NCBI GenBank assembly: GCA_905183005.1
Contig: CAJJDO010000042.1
Coordinates: forward strand, 166,741 to 230,740
Direction: 5' to 3'
DNA: 64,000 bases
Source of the DNA: Paramecium pentaurelia
Lineage: Eukaryota; Ciliophora; Oligohymenophorea; Peniculida; Parameciidae
In this document: one piece after another, positions 22,256 through 35,733 of the stretch
How positions within the stretch are numbered: position 1 is the stretch's first letter
How the letters are laid out: the number at the start of each line of letters is the position of its first letter
The notes under the pieces: model-generated
Databases searched by the model: none
What the model saw: only the letters and a program-made list of their open reading frames with translations
What the model was told of the DNA's origin: nothing
Position numbers and translations under genes: made by a program

Positions 22256-25200
22256 TCATTATATATTATTATTATTATTATTTACATAACTAAAAATTGT
22301 AGATATAGTGTTCTTTTTTGGTAATTGTATAATATCTGGACTTTAAGGATTATCTGGATCAATATATGCTGATATTACACTAGTAAATTCATTCTATTCA
22401 ATTACTTTTTAATTAATTTTATTTCTATCATGTTTTCTATAATAATATATATTAATTGATATACATATATTTAACTAATTATGGTGCAATTGAATTTAAT
22501 AAACTTATTGTAGTATTAGTAGATGATGTATTTGGTCTATTAGTGTTAATTTATAATTAAGAATTAAGATTCAAATTTGATTTTTATAATTTCAATTTTT
22601 AAATGAATTCCATAACATAAATTCTAGCCTTTTTCCATAATTATAATGCCTCTAGTTTAGTATGATAATTCTTAGGTTTTTTGATACAATATTTAATACA
22701 AGGATATCTTATAATTAAATTTACTATCTTCTCTATGTGTTATTATTTCAATCCAGACAAATACTCTTTAATAATCTTTGTAATAATATATGAACAATAG
22801 ATTAAATTAAGAATTGAACATATTATTGATAACATATATACTAACCAACTATATGGATTTTTGTGTTGACTATAAGAACATATCAAAGTGATCATAGCTA
22901 ATTAAGTAGATATTTTATCAATAAAGTTGTATTATTTCTCAATATAAGGTTATTGTTGATTCAACAATTCTAGATAAATCAATAATACTAATATAGCAAA
23001 TAGAAACATTTATTTAATGTCTTAAATCAATAGAGTCTCCAATAAATAGAAGATTGATTTAACAAAGAAACATATGAATTCCCAATAATAATATTAATCT
23101 TTATATTCCACATATAAATAACCATAAGGCATTCTTAATTTACAAGTCCACAATTTATTCTTATTAAGATACAATTTCACTATATAAAACATGGGAGAGA
23201 TTACACCAACTATTATCAAAGTAGGGATGATAAATATTTCTAAATAGAAGTAATATTCATCAGTATAACATATATATTATGTAGCTGCTTACATATAATA
23301 TTAACCTGAAGCTTTAATACAAAACATTAATTATAATAATCCTTCAATAATGTCTCCTTAAAAATAAAAATTAACTTAAATAACACAAGTGATAAAAATA
23401 GTTTTGGTTGAATTCTCTAATTTCTATTTAGTACATATTTATATTATTGAATAAATAAATACAAATGATAATACAAATAGTAATGAAACAAAAAGATTCC
23501 AAAATTATCTTAAATATACAATCTCAATATCTATATCAGAATGCAATAGAAAACATTCAATAGAATATCCTAATGTTGATAATGGATTACCTATCACTTA
23601 AGTTATAAATACTAAAGGTTAAGGAAAATCAAATTCAATTATTAAAATAATCGAAATTAATTAAAAATAACTAGATACTAATTTAATTAAAATTTCAGTT
23701 TAATCAAATATCATTGTAGATCTAGTTGCAAAGAATATTCCCATCAATCTTAAATAATAAGCTGATAATTATGATCTAACTAATTTCAAACTTCCTCTAA
23801 CTGATATAAATAAAGCAATTAGAATCCATAAAAATGATAGAAATATTTTTAATAAGTTAAATGTATCATTTTAACATAAAGAACAACTTCCACTATAATC
23901 TCGTGTATATGAAGCATTCCATTTTATAGCATAATAATCACAATCATTACATAATGCACCAATATAACCTTATTTACAAGTGAAATCTTCTATTCCTCCT
24001 AAACATTAAGAATGAGATGTTCCACAATATTCTATTTCATCTGTTAAATTATTTGCTCTCCAATAACCTTATTTAACAATCAATTATGACCCTCCTGGAC
24101 ATGATTCAATTGAAGTTATACATTATAAACATTATTTATAGTTTGTTAAACTATATGATCCAGCTGGACATTATTAACATGTTTAATTAGTCCATTCTTC
24201 TCCTATTTCACATTCTATCATACTTAAATATATTGATAATTTAAAAGTATCATTATAAAATTTAAGTTATGAAAACTCTATTTATATTTCTATTATTTCA
24301 ATCTTTGGTTATTGTTAATATTAAGTATATGATATTACATATTAACATTTTTAATAATCAAATTTAAATATCATTTTATTGTTAATTATTAAATAATTAT
24401 TTAATTTACATAATCTATTCATTCCACTATCTAAAATAGCTATAATGAATTCAATCATTTATCCACTCTTTAATTTATTATATTCTATTATTGTATTCTT
24501 TTTAATTATATCATCTAACAAATATGTCATATTACCCACAATAATATAAACAGGTCCAGTAATATAAGTCAAAATATCTGGTTCAACAATTTAATTTGTG
24601 ATTAGATAAATATATTTATTAGTTTTCATAGTACAATTTTCATATTAATTAAATTCAATATAATTTGTAGAATCTCCAATTTGATTTAAGTATATTACAC
24701 CACCATCAATTGAATTTAAATCAATAAATTAATTTTATAAGATTTTAATTGATGAATTTCTTATATAAAAAGCAGATCCATAAATACTTGTATTATTGGT
24801 AAATATATTATCCATAGCTATTAAATTGATATTATTATCAATATTCATGTAACCTAATTATGAAATAGAATTATTGAATATACATTTTTATATCTCACTA
24901 TAAATACTATTCTATATTACTATAATACCATCACAAAATTAACAATTGATATTATAAATCTATAATTCATTTAATATTATCTTTATATTATCTTCAAATT
25001 TTATAAGTTATCTATTATTCTAAATAACATTAAATATCTAACTCTATTTAATAATAAAATTAGAATTTTTAATTATAATTAATGAAATCAAATAGTTTCT
25101 AATTTAGAATATCTTTATTAAACTAAGTTCAATTTATGAATCATTAATTAATAAAAAAATACATTCCTCACATTATTCCATTCTAAACTTTCTTATTACT

Positions 25201-26447
25201 ACATTTACAATATTTGATAATTTTGCAAATTAAATTGATGTACAATTATTAATTATCAAATTAGTAATTTAAATTAAAGAAGACCATTCTAAATCAAATA
25301 AAATTTAATTTGATATATTAGTAAAATTCACTTAATCAATTAAAAGTTCTTGAATTTAATTTTTATTTGATATTGTTCCTAATATTGAATTAAAACTTCC
25401 TTTATAAATTGAAAGAATGCCATTAACATAAAATAAAGGATTTGTTGATTAACTAGAATATATTGTGATTTAATTAATAATAACATTACTAGAATAATGT
25501 GTATTCTTCATTAAGTATCCTTAAAGATTCTACAAATTAAACTATTTAATAAGGATATTTTATGAATTTAAATATAAGATTACTTCGGATTAGATATTTA
25601 TCATAGTTGTATTTAAAAGTGATATATATTAACTATCAGCAATAATTAATTGACAATCTGATATAATAGATTGAAATCTATTGCCAATAATTTAAATTTG
25701 ATTAATACTTTTCATTCTCATCAAAGTACTTTGAGAAAGTGTTACATTAATAATTGTAGTGTAAAGTGCTCCATTTGCTTATATGACTGTAGAAAGAGTG
25801 AAATAAGAATTTTGAATTGTAATTTCTTGTGAAATATCTGTATCAATCAAAATACTTTAAATCACAAAAGAATTATTAAAAGTGATTCTTTTTAGTGAAG
25901 CAACTCTAGTTAATGTAGAGTTGATGAAACTGACTTAATCAAATTAAATGTTACGTAATCTACTATGTTATTGGACAAGAGAACTTCTAAAAAAAGTTGA
26001 ATCAGATATTATCAGTCCATCTGCATCTATTGATGAATTAAAGACTGGATTATATTAAAAAGTCATCTTACTCATTGTACACTATTGAATGTATACTTTG
26101 GTTGCATTGATTTAACAATTTCTTATGAGAGTAACATTGTTCAAATGAACTTGTGTTGATATTGAAAGTACTTTAGTTTGAGTATCAATTGTTATATTTT
26201 CAAATTCAATTAATTGGAAACCTTATAATAGAATGTTCTAATTCAATAGTAATTCAATTCCTGTTATTTTAAGTTACCCTCCTAAGGATGTCATATTGAT
26301 TAGTTTTTCATTACTTACATTTAGAGTGCAATTATAGTTGGGGATTGTGATGGATTTGTCAATTTGCAAAGTTAAACCTTATTTGTCTTTACAAATCAAT
26401 AATCCTATAGTGATATATATATTTATGAGGAAAAACAATCTTTTCAT
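22256..26447 (-). CDS. large secreted/membrane protein: beta-helix-like ectodomain, Cys-rich module, multi-TM C-terminus
   Basis: 1387 residues with one 28-base intron near the 3' end. A hydrophobic signal peptide (MKRLFFLINIYITIGLLIC) starts a ~780-residue part rich in N, I, S and T with repeated short strands such as NVTLIRN and NCTSIQFAKLSNI. This pattern is typical of pectin-lyase-like parallel beta-helices. A Cys-rich stretch follows: CEIGEEWTNQTCQQCPAGSY, CITSIESCPGGS, KQGYWRANNLTDEIEYCG, CKQGYIGALCNDCD. About eight to ten hydrophobic segments complete it (LLKIFLSFLWILIALFIS onward), ending in a polar tail. The layout matches large ciliate surface proteins of unknown function; adhesion or sensing would be a guess. 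Only 33 bases separate its stop from the convergent gene at 21620. Confidence 0.8.
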
Positions 26448-27104
26448 CAAATAATAAATAGTTATTAAAATATTTCAATATACATCAAAATCATAAAACA
26501 TCAATTCACATCATAATATTTATGATCTGTATATTAATAAATAATATTTAATTATTTATATTACTTATATTTAACAATCAAATTAAATCGATGCAATAAT
26601 TGCTATTCCTAATAATATTGTTATTATTAATAAATTATCATTTTCTAAATTTATTATTATAATGTAATTAAAATATATATTACATAATGGAAATACATTA
26701 AATTAATAAAATGATTATATGGTCACTTCTTTTGTTTCAACAATTTTATAAAATTATTTAGTTTTTACTAAAAATGAATATCATTTTAATCTGTTTTTTT
26801 AAAAAAGATATGATGGATGTTCTTAGAATAATAATTCTAAATTATGATTTCTTTTTTTGTATAATAATTTCATAGATTCTTTTGTTATATTTTATATAAT
26901 TAGAGTGTTTAAAAGAATGTTAATTAAATTATGGAGTATAAATATCTATTTACATATCCTTATGTATAGTTATATATTATAAGTTTAAGATGGTTTGACT
27001 TATTTACTTAATCTAGTTGATAAGAAACTTAGTAATCAAGAAAGATTTAGAATAATATCATTAATAGTTTATATTTATTAATATATATATATAATATATA
27101 TAAA
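26448..27104. promoter_or_regulatory. 0.66-kb divergent intergenic region
   Basis: Between the starts of the Cys-rich membrane protein gene and SPAG16. About 85% A+T with ATAT runs near 27080. I see no ORF, RNA gene or recognisable motif. Confidence 0.4.
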
Positions 27105-29032
27105 ATGAATAAAGCTGATGATAGTGCTAATTAGTTTTTTGTCATTGAACGTAAGATAATGTTGTCAATAATGTAGCAATTGATATGAGTAGTGAGAGTG
27201 AACCTGAAGATTTAGAAGATTTGGATGATTTAAATGATATCAAACATGAAGAAGATAATCTCAATGATTTAGATAAGATTATAACTGATGTTAAAAGTAA
27301 GTATTATATTCTATAATTCATTAGAGGAAGTTTAAATGCCTAAACCAACAACAACAATACCAGCCAAAGGAAAGGCAAAATCTATAGAAAGACCTGAAGT
27401 TGTTGATGACTTTATTCGTAACTTCCTCATTAAGAATCAAATGAATAGAAGTTTAGAAGTATTTCAGGTATTTTAGATCATTAACTATTCTAGTAAGAAT
27501 GGTATGAACTCTCATAAAAAGGTAAATTGGCTACAGATGGTATGGGTGAAGTAACAGATGTTTATATTTAAAATGAAAAACTCAAAGAAGAACTTAAATA
27601 TGTAAGAGGTGAATTAGATAAAGCCAAAATTGTAGCTGAAAATGCAAAATCTACTTATGATAAATTGAGAAAAGAAAGAGATTTCCATAAGATGCATCAT
27701 CATAGAGTTCAATAAGAAAAAAGAAAATTGAATCATGACATTGATAAATTAAAAGGATTGCATTTATAATATGAAACTAAATATGAAGAACTATCCTAAA
27801 AGTATTCACATGCTATGAAAGAGAAAATGCTATTGAAATTAGAAAGAGATAGATTAGTAGCTAAAAATGATGCACTCCAAAGAAGCTTATAAAATGTATA
27901 TATATAAATTATTTAAAAAAAGGTTGAAGAAAAGATTAACAAAGAGAAAGAACCAGGAAGTCCTACAGATAAACTTCCTTTAGTTGATACAAAAGCTAAC
28001 ACTAAGAAAGCTTCTACTAAAGCCAATACTCCATTCCCTCCTGATGATAGACCTAATCCTTATGCAGGTACTTAAATAGAACCACAAAATTACAGAAATG
28101 CTATTTAAAATAAAACATAAAAAGGACATATGATGGCAATATCATCTATGGATATGCATCCAAAAAAATCAATTGTTGCTACTGCTTCAGATGATTTCAC
28201 TTGGAAGATTTGGACTTTACCATAATGTGAATTAATTATGTCTGGAGAAGGCCATAAAGATTGGGTTAGTGGAATACATTTTCATCCTAAAGGAAGTCAT
28301 CTAGCTACATCATCTGGTGATTGTACAATTAAAGTCTGGGATTTCATTAATGCTTCATGTACTCATACATTTAAAGATCATATTTAACCTGTTTGGGGTG
28401 TTAAATTCAATGATACTGGAGAATTCATAGTAAGTGCTAGTATGGATCATACATGTAAAGTATTCGATTTAGCTTCTGGTAAAACTAGACATACATTTAG
28501 AGGACATGTATTTTATTATATTTATTATTATTAAAGGTTGATTCTGTTAATCATGTAAGTTTCTAACCATTTTCTAATATTTTTACATCTGCTTCAGCTG
28601 ATAAAACTATTTCATTATGGGATATTAGAAGTGGATTATGTGTTTAAACTTTTTATGGTCATTTGAATAGTGTTAATCATGCCACTTTTTCATTAAAAGG
28701 AGATAGTATTGCCAGTTGTGATGCTGATGGTATTATTAAAATGTGGGATGTAAGAATGGTCAAAGGTAGATCACAATTTGATGCAGGTCCTTATTCTGCT
28801 AATGCTGTTGCTCTTGATAAAAGTGGTACTATTCTTCTTGTGGGATCTGATGATCAATAGATCAGACTCTATAATGAAACCACATAGAAAGTATTATCTT
28901 TATTTACTTATTAATTAGTAAGAACATACTCTGAAAGGACATGAAGATGCTGTCTAAGATGTTGCATTTGATTATAATAGTAAAATGATTATTAGTTGCG
29001 GTTCTGATGCTACTTTTAGAATTTATTAATGA
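27105..29032 (+). CDS. SPAG16: SPAG16/PF20 axonemal central-pair WD40 protein
   Basis: 587 residues with six introns (26, 28, 26, 27, 29, 28 bases). An acidic N-terminus and a short LisH-like helix (VVDDFIRNFLIKNQMNRSLE) lead into a coiled coil (~110-230). A seven-blade WD40 propeller follows: SIVATASDDFTWKIWTL, GEGHKDWVSGIHFHP, LATSSGDCTIKVWDF, FTSASADKTISLWDIR, SIASCDADGIIKMWDVR and, last, GHEDAVQDVAFDYNSKMIIS. Wording and blade order match PF20/SPAG16, which sits on the bridge between the two central microtubules and is needed for ciliary motility. Length compares with 606 (Chlamydomonas) and 631 (human). Confidence 0.95.
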
Positions 29033-29245
29033 TTTAATATATTATAAACAAAATGTATATTATTTATTCAATTTTACTGATGCTTTACTTATATCCTCAA
29101 TAATTATTAATCTTTTGTTGTTTCTTTATTCTTATTTTCATAAACTTGAAATTTTACTTTGTGTACTTGAATTCAATTAATTATTCAAATCTGAAATATT
29201 TAAGAAAATCCTTAATTAATTATTCAATTCAATCATTAAAATTTA

Positions 29246-30775
29246 ATGAATTAAGTTGTAGAGACTTTTTAAAGATTTGATATCTTCGGACAAGAAATTA
29301 GACTCTTAGCCACAGGCAAATCAGCTTTTCGAACAAACATAGGTGCATTTATGACTTTGACACTCTTAGCAATTCTTGCTTATTCTTGTAATTCCTTTAT
29401 TTTAGAAATGAATAAAGGGAAAAATGCAATTCTTAATTCAAAAGAAGCTGTAATTTCTGGTGAAGAAGTATATAAACTTAGAAAATTAATTAGGGTTATA
29501 CGTTTAATTCTTCTGAACTTATCTTTGCCGTAGGACTATTAGATAACTTGGGATAACCTATTCCAAATGAAAATAATAGAGTATTCACTATAAGTTTCTA
29601 TTATTGTAACAAATCTCTAACTGAAACTGAGTGTGTATCTATCCCAGGAACTATATGTGGTAACAGAATAAAAGATGTTTCAATAGTAAAAATATCATAA
29701 AAATCTTAGTAATTAAACATCCCCAAAGAATATGAAGATATTACATATTGTATGGATGAAGAATATATTAAATAAAACCCAGAAATCAAAATTCAAGGTT
29801 CAACCAGATAAGATAATTTCACTTTATTGGGAGCATTAGTCTAAAGATGTTAGAATAGTACAGAATATAATAGTAAATTTATTAATAAAATTAGATTGTG
29901 CATCAAATGATGATATAGATTAATATATTAAAAATGCTAACCTTTATTACTCTTATTCTTTTCATTAATTTAATAAAGAATTAGATGATTCCCCTTATGA
30001 GAATGCACAAAGTATAGATGTTACACCCATGTACTATAAAGTTCGAAAATATATAAAAATCTATTTCTAATACTCATAAAGTTAATTAGAATATAATCCT
30101 TTTTATTTCTTTCCTTCTTATGCTTAACATGATGGCTTTGAATATTTAAATTCTGCAATTGATTCTGCTTTAAATTTTGAAGATGATAGTAGTTTTGCTT
30201 AAATAGAAATTAATTTAGATGCAAAGAAAAGAATTCACTATATCACTTATTAAACATTAATGGATGTAGCTGCTAAAATAGGTGGATTTTTTACAATAAT
30301 TAGAATTATTTTTGATATTGCACTATTTCCTATCTAATCAATACTTTATCGATTATATTTGATTAATTATTTAACTCACCAATAAAATAACATTAATAAT
30401 AATAACAATTCTGATACTCTTAAGAATAAATCATTAACTTTTTATAGTCTTATAAAATCAGGACAATCAAGATAATTATATCTAAATTAATCTTTAATGA
30501 TTGATAAATTTTTGGATATAACAGAAATTCTTATTAATCCTTTAAGATTTACTAGGCAAGTAGAAGATTTATATGGTTCAATTAAAAGATTTGATATTTT
30601 AAGTGCTCGTCAGAATAATATTAATATAAATTAAGAAATTGATGAATTGGTGGCTAATAATAATAATAATAATGAATTAATAGATTTGAAAAGTATGAGT
30701 CCTAGAACTATAAATTAAGAAATATAATTTGGAAGTCTAACAAATTTTAAAGTACCTTAACTTCATGTAAATTGA
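29246..30775 (+). CDS. two-TM membrane protein of unknown function, 493 residues
   Basis: Introns of 26 and 22 bases. The N-terminus MNQVVETFQRFDIFGQEIRL is cytoplasmic-like. A first TM (TNIGAFMTLTLLAILAYSCNSFI, ~35-57) leads to a ~290-residue loop with Cys pairs (FYYCNKSLTETECVSIPGTI, YCMDEEY). A second TM follows, AAKIGGFFTIIRIIFDIALF. The tail is Asn/Ser-rich and includes LTFYSLIKSGQSRQLYL and QVEDLYGSIKRFDIL. Many ciliate genes share this one-loop, two-TM plan with an FG and K-S near TM1; the family has no known job. Starts 213 bases after SPAG16. Confidence 0.7.
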
Positions 30776-30820
30776 ATCTATATTTCATTCTAATATTTAT
30801 AAAACAATATTAAATTAAAG

Positions 30821-31777
30821 TCATTTTAATAATTAATTGAGTAATTCTTATGCTAGATAAGTTTTTGAATCTATTTCTGATTTTATTAATTAAATTTGTG
30901 TTCTCAATACATTTTCTTTAAAAACTTATTAATTAAGTATCACATTAATTGAGTTGATTTCTTCAATCTATTCAATTTATCTTATATACATAATAATTTT
31001 AATCCATTTATAAAAATATATTGAAACTTTATTTTTTAATCTATCATCTACTTTTTGAAGATAAATCAATATTTTAAAAATACTTCTATTTCTACAATTC
31101 TAAGATTTTGTAGATAATGAAACCTTAGAATTATGGTTACTTATTGGTGATTTAGATCTTGATTTTTATTTATTTTCCTTTTAATAAACAATATTATTTT
31201 ATTGAATAACATTTGATTTAAATGTATTCTAATTTGTATTATATTTAGATGTGCTTGCATAATTCATTAAAGCAACATTCCTTATAAATCTATGAAATGC
31301 TATAGTTTTTATTAATCTTTCTTTCCTACTTGTATTTTTGAATAATTATATTAATATTAATTTTTGTCTATATTAAAAGAAGTTTTTCCTTTCCAAATCA
31401 AAAATCTATTCCTCAATATATTTTCGTTATTTCTTCATATTTCTATATGGATAACGCTTTTGTTTTTCTAAATCCTTTCTTTCAATTTCCCAATTTTTTT
31501 CAAATATTTCTTAATTTTGAAAATATTTCCATATGTAAAAATAAAAACATTTTTTTGTTTAATATGTTTAATCTTCTTATCTACTATAATATTTTAACAT
31601 AATTGTTATTAATTTTTGAATATCTTTTTAATCATATTACATTTAATAAAATGATCTATCATCATCTGATTCATGTAAATTTTTCAAATGATCATCCATC
31701 TCTTATATTATATCTCTTTATTCCATTTACTTATTAAATTCATATTTTTTCAATGCAATTTATTCTGCTATATTCAT
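30821..31777 (-). CDS. hypothetical charged helical protein, 318 residues
   Basis: Intronless: MNIAEQIALKKYEFNKQMEQ... to QELLNQLLK-stop. It contains many aromatic/basic clusters (KKCFYFYIWKYFQNQEIFEK, RKDLEKQKRYPYRNMKKQRK) of the kind seen in repeat-containing centrin-binding (Sfi1-like) proteins, where short W-centred units recur: FYIWKYFQN, KNWEIERKDL and FYKWIKIIMYI. This likeness is weak and only suggestive. A Ser-rich linker KSRSKSPISNHNSK lies in the middle. Stop 46 bases from the gene at 29246, convergent. Confidence 0.6.
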
Positions 31778-31832
31778 TAAATTTAATAAATATAACTTAA
31801 AAAACCATAAATCAAAATCAGAAATCCTCCTC

Positions 31833-34076
31833 ATCATTAAATGATAATGAACCAAGTCTTTACTCTTTACTCTTAATAGGAAATTATGTTTAACCAAATC
31901 CCTTAAATCCCGGTTTCTTCTATTTGATGCTTCCAAAAACTACTTTACTTTCTTAATTCATCAATAATTCTTATTATTTTTGTTACTTTTCAGCCTCTAT
32001 TTTATCTAATTAATCCTTCTCCTATTAATGTTTCAACTCTGCAATTTCTTATCTAGCATCTCTATAAAAATGAGGAGCAATTTCAAATAACCAATGAGGA
32101 TCAAGTTCAGTTACATTGTGCATAGTTAATTTATGATCTATTAAATTATCTTATTGATATTACTTTATTCAATTAACTCATGATAAATTACCCATTCAGG
32201 ATATGAAACTGTCAAAACAGAAGCAGGATGTAAATGAACTAATTATTTTGTATAGATATTCTTATAAACACCTTCCCTTGCTGTATTTTCTCTTTGTGCA
32301 ACTTAAGAGAAGAAACCAGAAACAAAGCATCTTAATACAGCTTCAACATCTTGGATTGAACTTTTAATTTATCTATTTTTCCTTCTTTTTTGAATTTATT
32401 TATAGATTTTTCCAGCTGATTCTAATTTATATTTTGATATTCTATATGTATCACACCAATTCCCTTTATTTCCAATATTAATATATCTAACAAATATGTT
32501 ATGAAGTGATAACACATCTCCTTCTTTACATCCCAAAGCTTTCTTAGCTTTTAACATCTATAATGGTGTAGCATCACTACTAAAGATACCTCCTTAAATA
32601 CTGAGAACACTGGCAATTTTTAACATCTCATCTGAACATTAATATTCATCCAAGAAACTATTTTCAACACAAACTGCTAATTATGTTTCTAATGGATAAT
32701 CAACTATTGCATTTCCTAATTCTGTTAATGAAAAGTTTTCATCAATTAATTTTAAACTCATCAAAGTATTAATACAATTGATTAATTATTCATTAGAAAC
32801 AGGAGTCAAGAATGTATTACCACATTATAAATGATTTGGTGTTAAAGAGAATGACTATAAATAATATATATTTGATATATTTACTCTAATTTATAAAATG
32901 AGTTCTGTTAGATTAGATCTCAATATTTCTGGTGGAAAAGTCTTAGGTAAATTTTAATAATCCTCTTTAGTACATAATCTATAACATATTCCATCTCTTG
33001 TTCTTCCAGCTCTTCCTGCTCTTTAAGCACCAGATTGTTAAGAAATAGGTAAAACATTTAATTATTCCAAATCTAAGTTTTTTACATAAATTATTAATAC
33101 TTCTCTTATAATCATATACTTTTACTTTTTGATAACATGAATCAATCACATATACTATTCCATCAATAGTAACACTACTTTCTGCAACATTAGTAGATAC
33201 TATAATTTTTCTACTTGCATGTTATTTAAACACTAACAATTATTTATCAATGCCTAAATTAGCATGTAATGGTAATACTACACAATTAGTCTTATGATGT
33301 GACCATAAATTAATAAATGCATGTATTTCTTCAACAGATGTTAGAAATACTAGTATATCTCCATCAGGCATCTTTTTATGAATATGATATGCCAATTCAA
33401 CAGAAGCAACTACATAATTTTTACATGGTTCAAGTAAATACATAATCTAAATATGATGTACATTATAATTACATCAACTTCATAATTCCTACCTCTAATT
33501 GCTATTATTTTGCTATTAGGAAAAAAGTTTTATAATAAATCAACTTCCATTGTTGCAGATGAAACTATCACTTTCAATTCAGGTCTCTTTTTTTGAATCT
33601 TCTTAATTAAACATAATAAAAGATCTGTATTCAAAGTACGTTCATGAATATCATCAAGCATTACAACTGAATATCCTTCAATTAATGGATTGCCCATTAT
33701 AATTTAAATCAATGTTCCATCAGTCACATATTCTATCTTTGTATTTTCACTCACTTTCGATTCAAATCTCACTCTATAACCAATATCTTATCCAAATTCA
33801 GTTCCATTTTCATCAGATACTCTCTAAGCAATACTAATAGCTGCCATCTTTCTTGGTAATGATACTAACACTCTCTATTCTCCACCATAACCAGCTTCTA
33901 TTAAATATTATGGTATCTCTAATATTTATTAATTATTATGTACAAGTAGTTTTGCCTGATCCTGTTTCAGCTAAGATGATCAATGTACTATTAGTATCGA
34001 TTCCATATAAAATTTATTCTTTATATGCTCTAATTGGCAGATTTTATGGATGACATTTTTTAGATTAAATAAGCAT
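31833..34076 (-). CDS. DHX35: DEAH-family RNA helicase, DHX35-like
   Basis: 712 residues with introns of 25, 26, 28 and 26 bases; a further 30-base in-frame GT..AG stretch after ELILQIR may also be spliced. Motifs: I AETGSGKTT (~36-44), Ia LPRKMAA, II LDDIHERT (133-136 in place of DEAH), III SATME, IV FLTSVEE, V STNVAESSVTIDG, VI QQSGAQRAGRAGRTR. The winged-helix/ratchet/OB region ends VIYHELIEQNHKLTMHNVTE and LDPHWLFEIAPHFYRDA. The order and wording (KKIQKKRPELKVIVSSAT, HPASVLTVSYPEWVIYHEL) resemble DHX35, a spliceosome-associated helicase. The terminal frame gives KEQKTWFIIIQ-stop, whereas one base fewer at an A run would give LGSLSFNDEEDF-stop, so a slip is possible. Upstream neighbour is 16 bases away. 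Confidence 0.88.
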
Positions 34077-34092
34077 AATTAAAATAAACAAT

Positions 34093-35733
34093 TCATTATT
34101 CAGGTACTACACTGAATATTTTCAATTCTCCATTATATTCTCCTGCAATAAATTTCTAAGTAACCATATTTTCATTAGTAATTTCAATCTTCTTCATTTA
34201 CATCAATTTCAAATTCAAAATCACTTTTATTGAATATAATTTATTATCAATTTCTGTATAGATCTCAACAGAATCACTAAGTCCAAGAATAAACAATTTA
34301 TCATTTTCATAACTTTTTATTAATTCTAAACAAATAACTTTTTCTCCATTATAAATAGGTCCAATTATCTCTAATTTCTCACTCAATATATATATTGATG
34401 TTTAATCATCGTCATCCATCTTCAAAATTACTCTATTGAAGTCTATAATCATTTATGTACATTTCTAAGTAAATTTAAATGGTATCTCAGTAATAATGAT
34501 TCCATCAAATAAATATAGTTAACCACTTTTCATTCCAATTAAATAATTACTTCCAACTTTAATTACACTCTCCATACATTATTCAACGTTGTAATGTTAA
34601 ATATACTTGAATTATCCTATCACATTCTATTAGAATATTCTTATCAAACCATCTTTACAAAATGTATATAGTAATCCATCCTCAAAATTTGTATAAACTA
34701 TTTCTTTCATTGAAATATCAGATATTATCTAAGGAAACTACTGTTGAAACACATTATGAAATATTAATAAATTCTTTAATGATTCCTCCTCTTTTTAAAA
34801 TTGTATCACAAGTGTATATACATTATTTTAATGCTCTTATATAAATCCAGATATAAATTATTTATCTAAATGACTAATTGTTACTTTCTTTTCTTCATCT
34901 ATTATTTCAATTCCACTTCTTTTAAATAGAATTTAATAAAAATCAATTGAATCTGATTTTAAAATACCTAAAAATTAATAATTATATCCTGCTATTTAAA
35001 TAAGATTATCTATATTTTTCTTTTATTCTAAATTTAACACTTAATACCTTTTCTTTACTTAAATTTCATTCTTTTTTACTTTCTTTATTATACTAACAGT
35101 TTCTATTTACTTTTCACTCTAATTTACTCTATATTACTCTTTCTCTTCATCTTATATTTCATGTCTTCTTGTAAATGTATTTTATCTATCTCCTCTTCCT
35201 CTTCCTCTTCCTCTTACATTAGTATTTTAACGAAATTATTTATAATCATCTTCATTATCTATATTTTAATGTTTTTACCACCTCTCAGAATTAACATTAT
35301 TTCTCTCTCTATTTACAAATTAATCAATCTAATTTTCCTATTAATCCAAATTTCGATCCTATTTCTATTTTATTTATCTATTTTCATTCCCTTCCAATTG
35401 TTTTCTAAATTTTTAGACATTTTTTTATTCATATGAATTCTTTTATTATTGCTATCTCTATTTATACTCAACCCTTTCACTTTTTTCTATTTTATTATAG
35501 TCTTTAATTTATTCCTCATCTTGATATCTATCTAACTATCCTCTTCCTCTGCCTCTAACATTTTTTCTGTTTTATGATTAATAATCATTCTTCAAATTCA
35601 ATTTTCCCCTCTCATCTCTAACTAAATCAACTTTCTCAATATTTGATGTATCATGAGAATATTTACATTGATCTCCTTCTCTACAATTTCCTTATATATA
35701 AAATCTGCATGGAGCATCAAATTTAGCATTCAT
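34093..35733 (-). CDS. CCCH zinc-finger protein with RG-rich region and propeller-like C-terminus
   Basis: Intronless, 546 residues. A single CCCH finger opens the protein (CRFYIQGNCREGDQCKYSH, spacing C-x7-C-x5-C-x3-H). A long Gln/Arg/Asn-rich disordered stretch with GRGRG repeats (NVRGRGRGQ, NVRGRGRGRGD) follows. The last ~270 residues have repeated strand units (YTNFEDGLLYTFCKDGLIRI, SNYLIGMKSGQLYLFDG, GEYNGELKIFSVVPEQ-stop) resembling a degenerate WD40 propeller. Zinc finger plus RG repeats indicate RNA binding; plant ZFWD proteins join CCCH and WD40 similarly, though that assignment is tentative. Same strand as the helicase, 16 bases upstream of it. Confidence 0.75.

Noticed and set aside
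35161..35436. Ser/Ile/Leu-rich plus-strand frame
   Set aside because: Antisense of the Arg/Gly/Gln-rich part of the CCCH protein gene.
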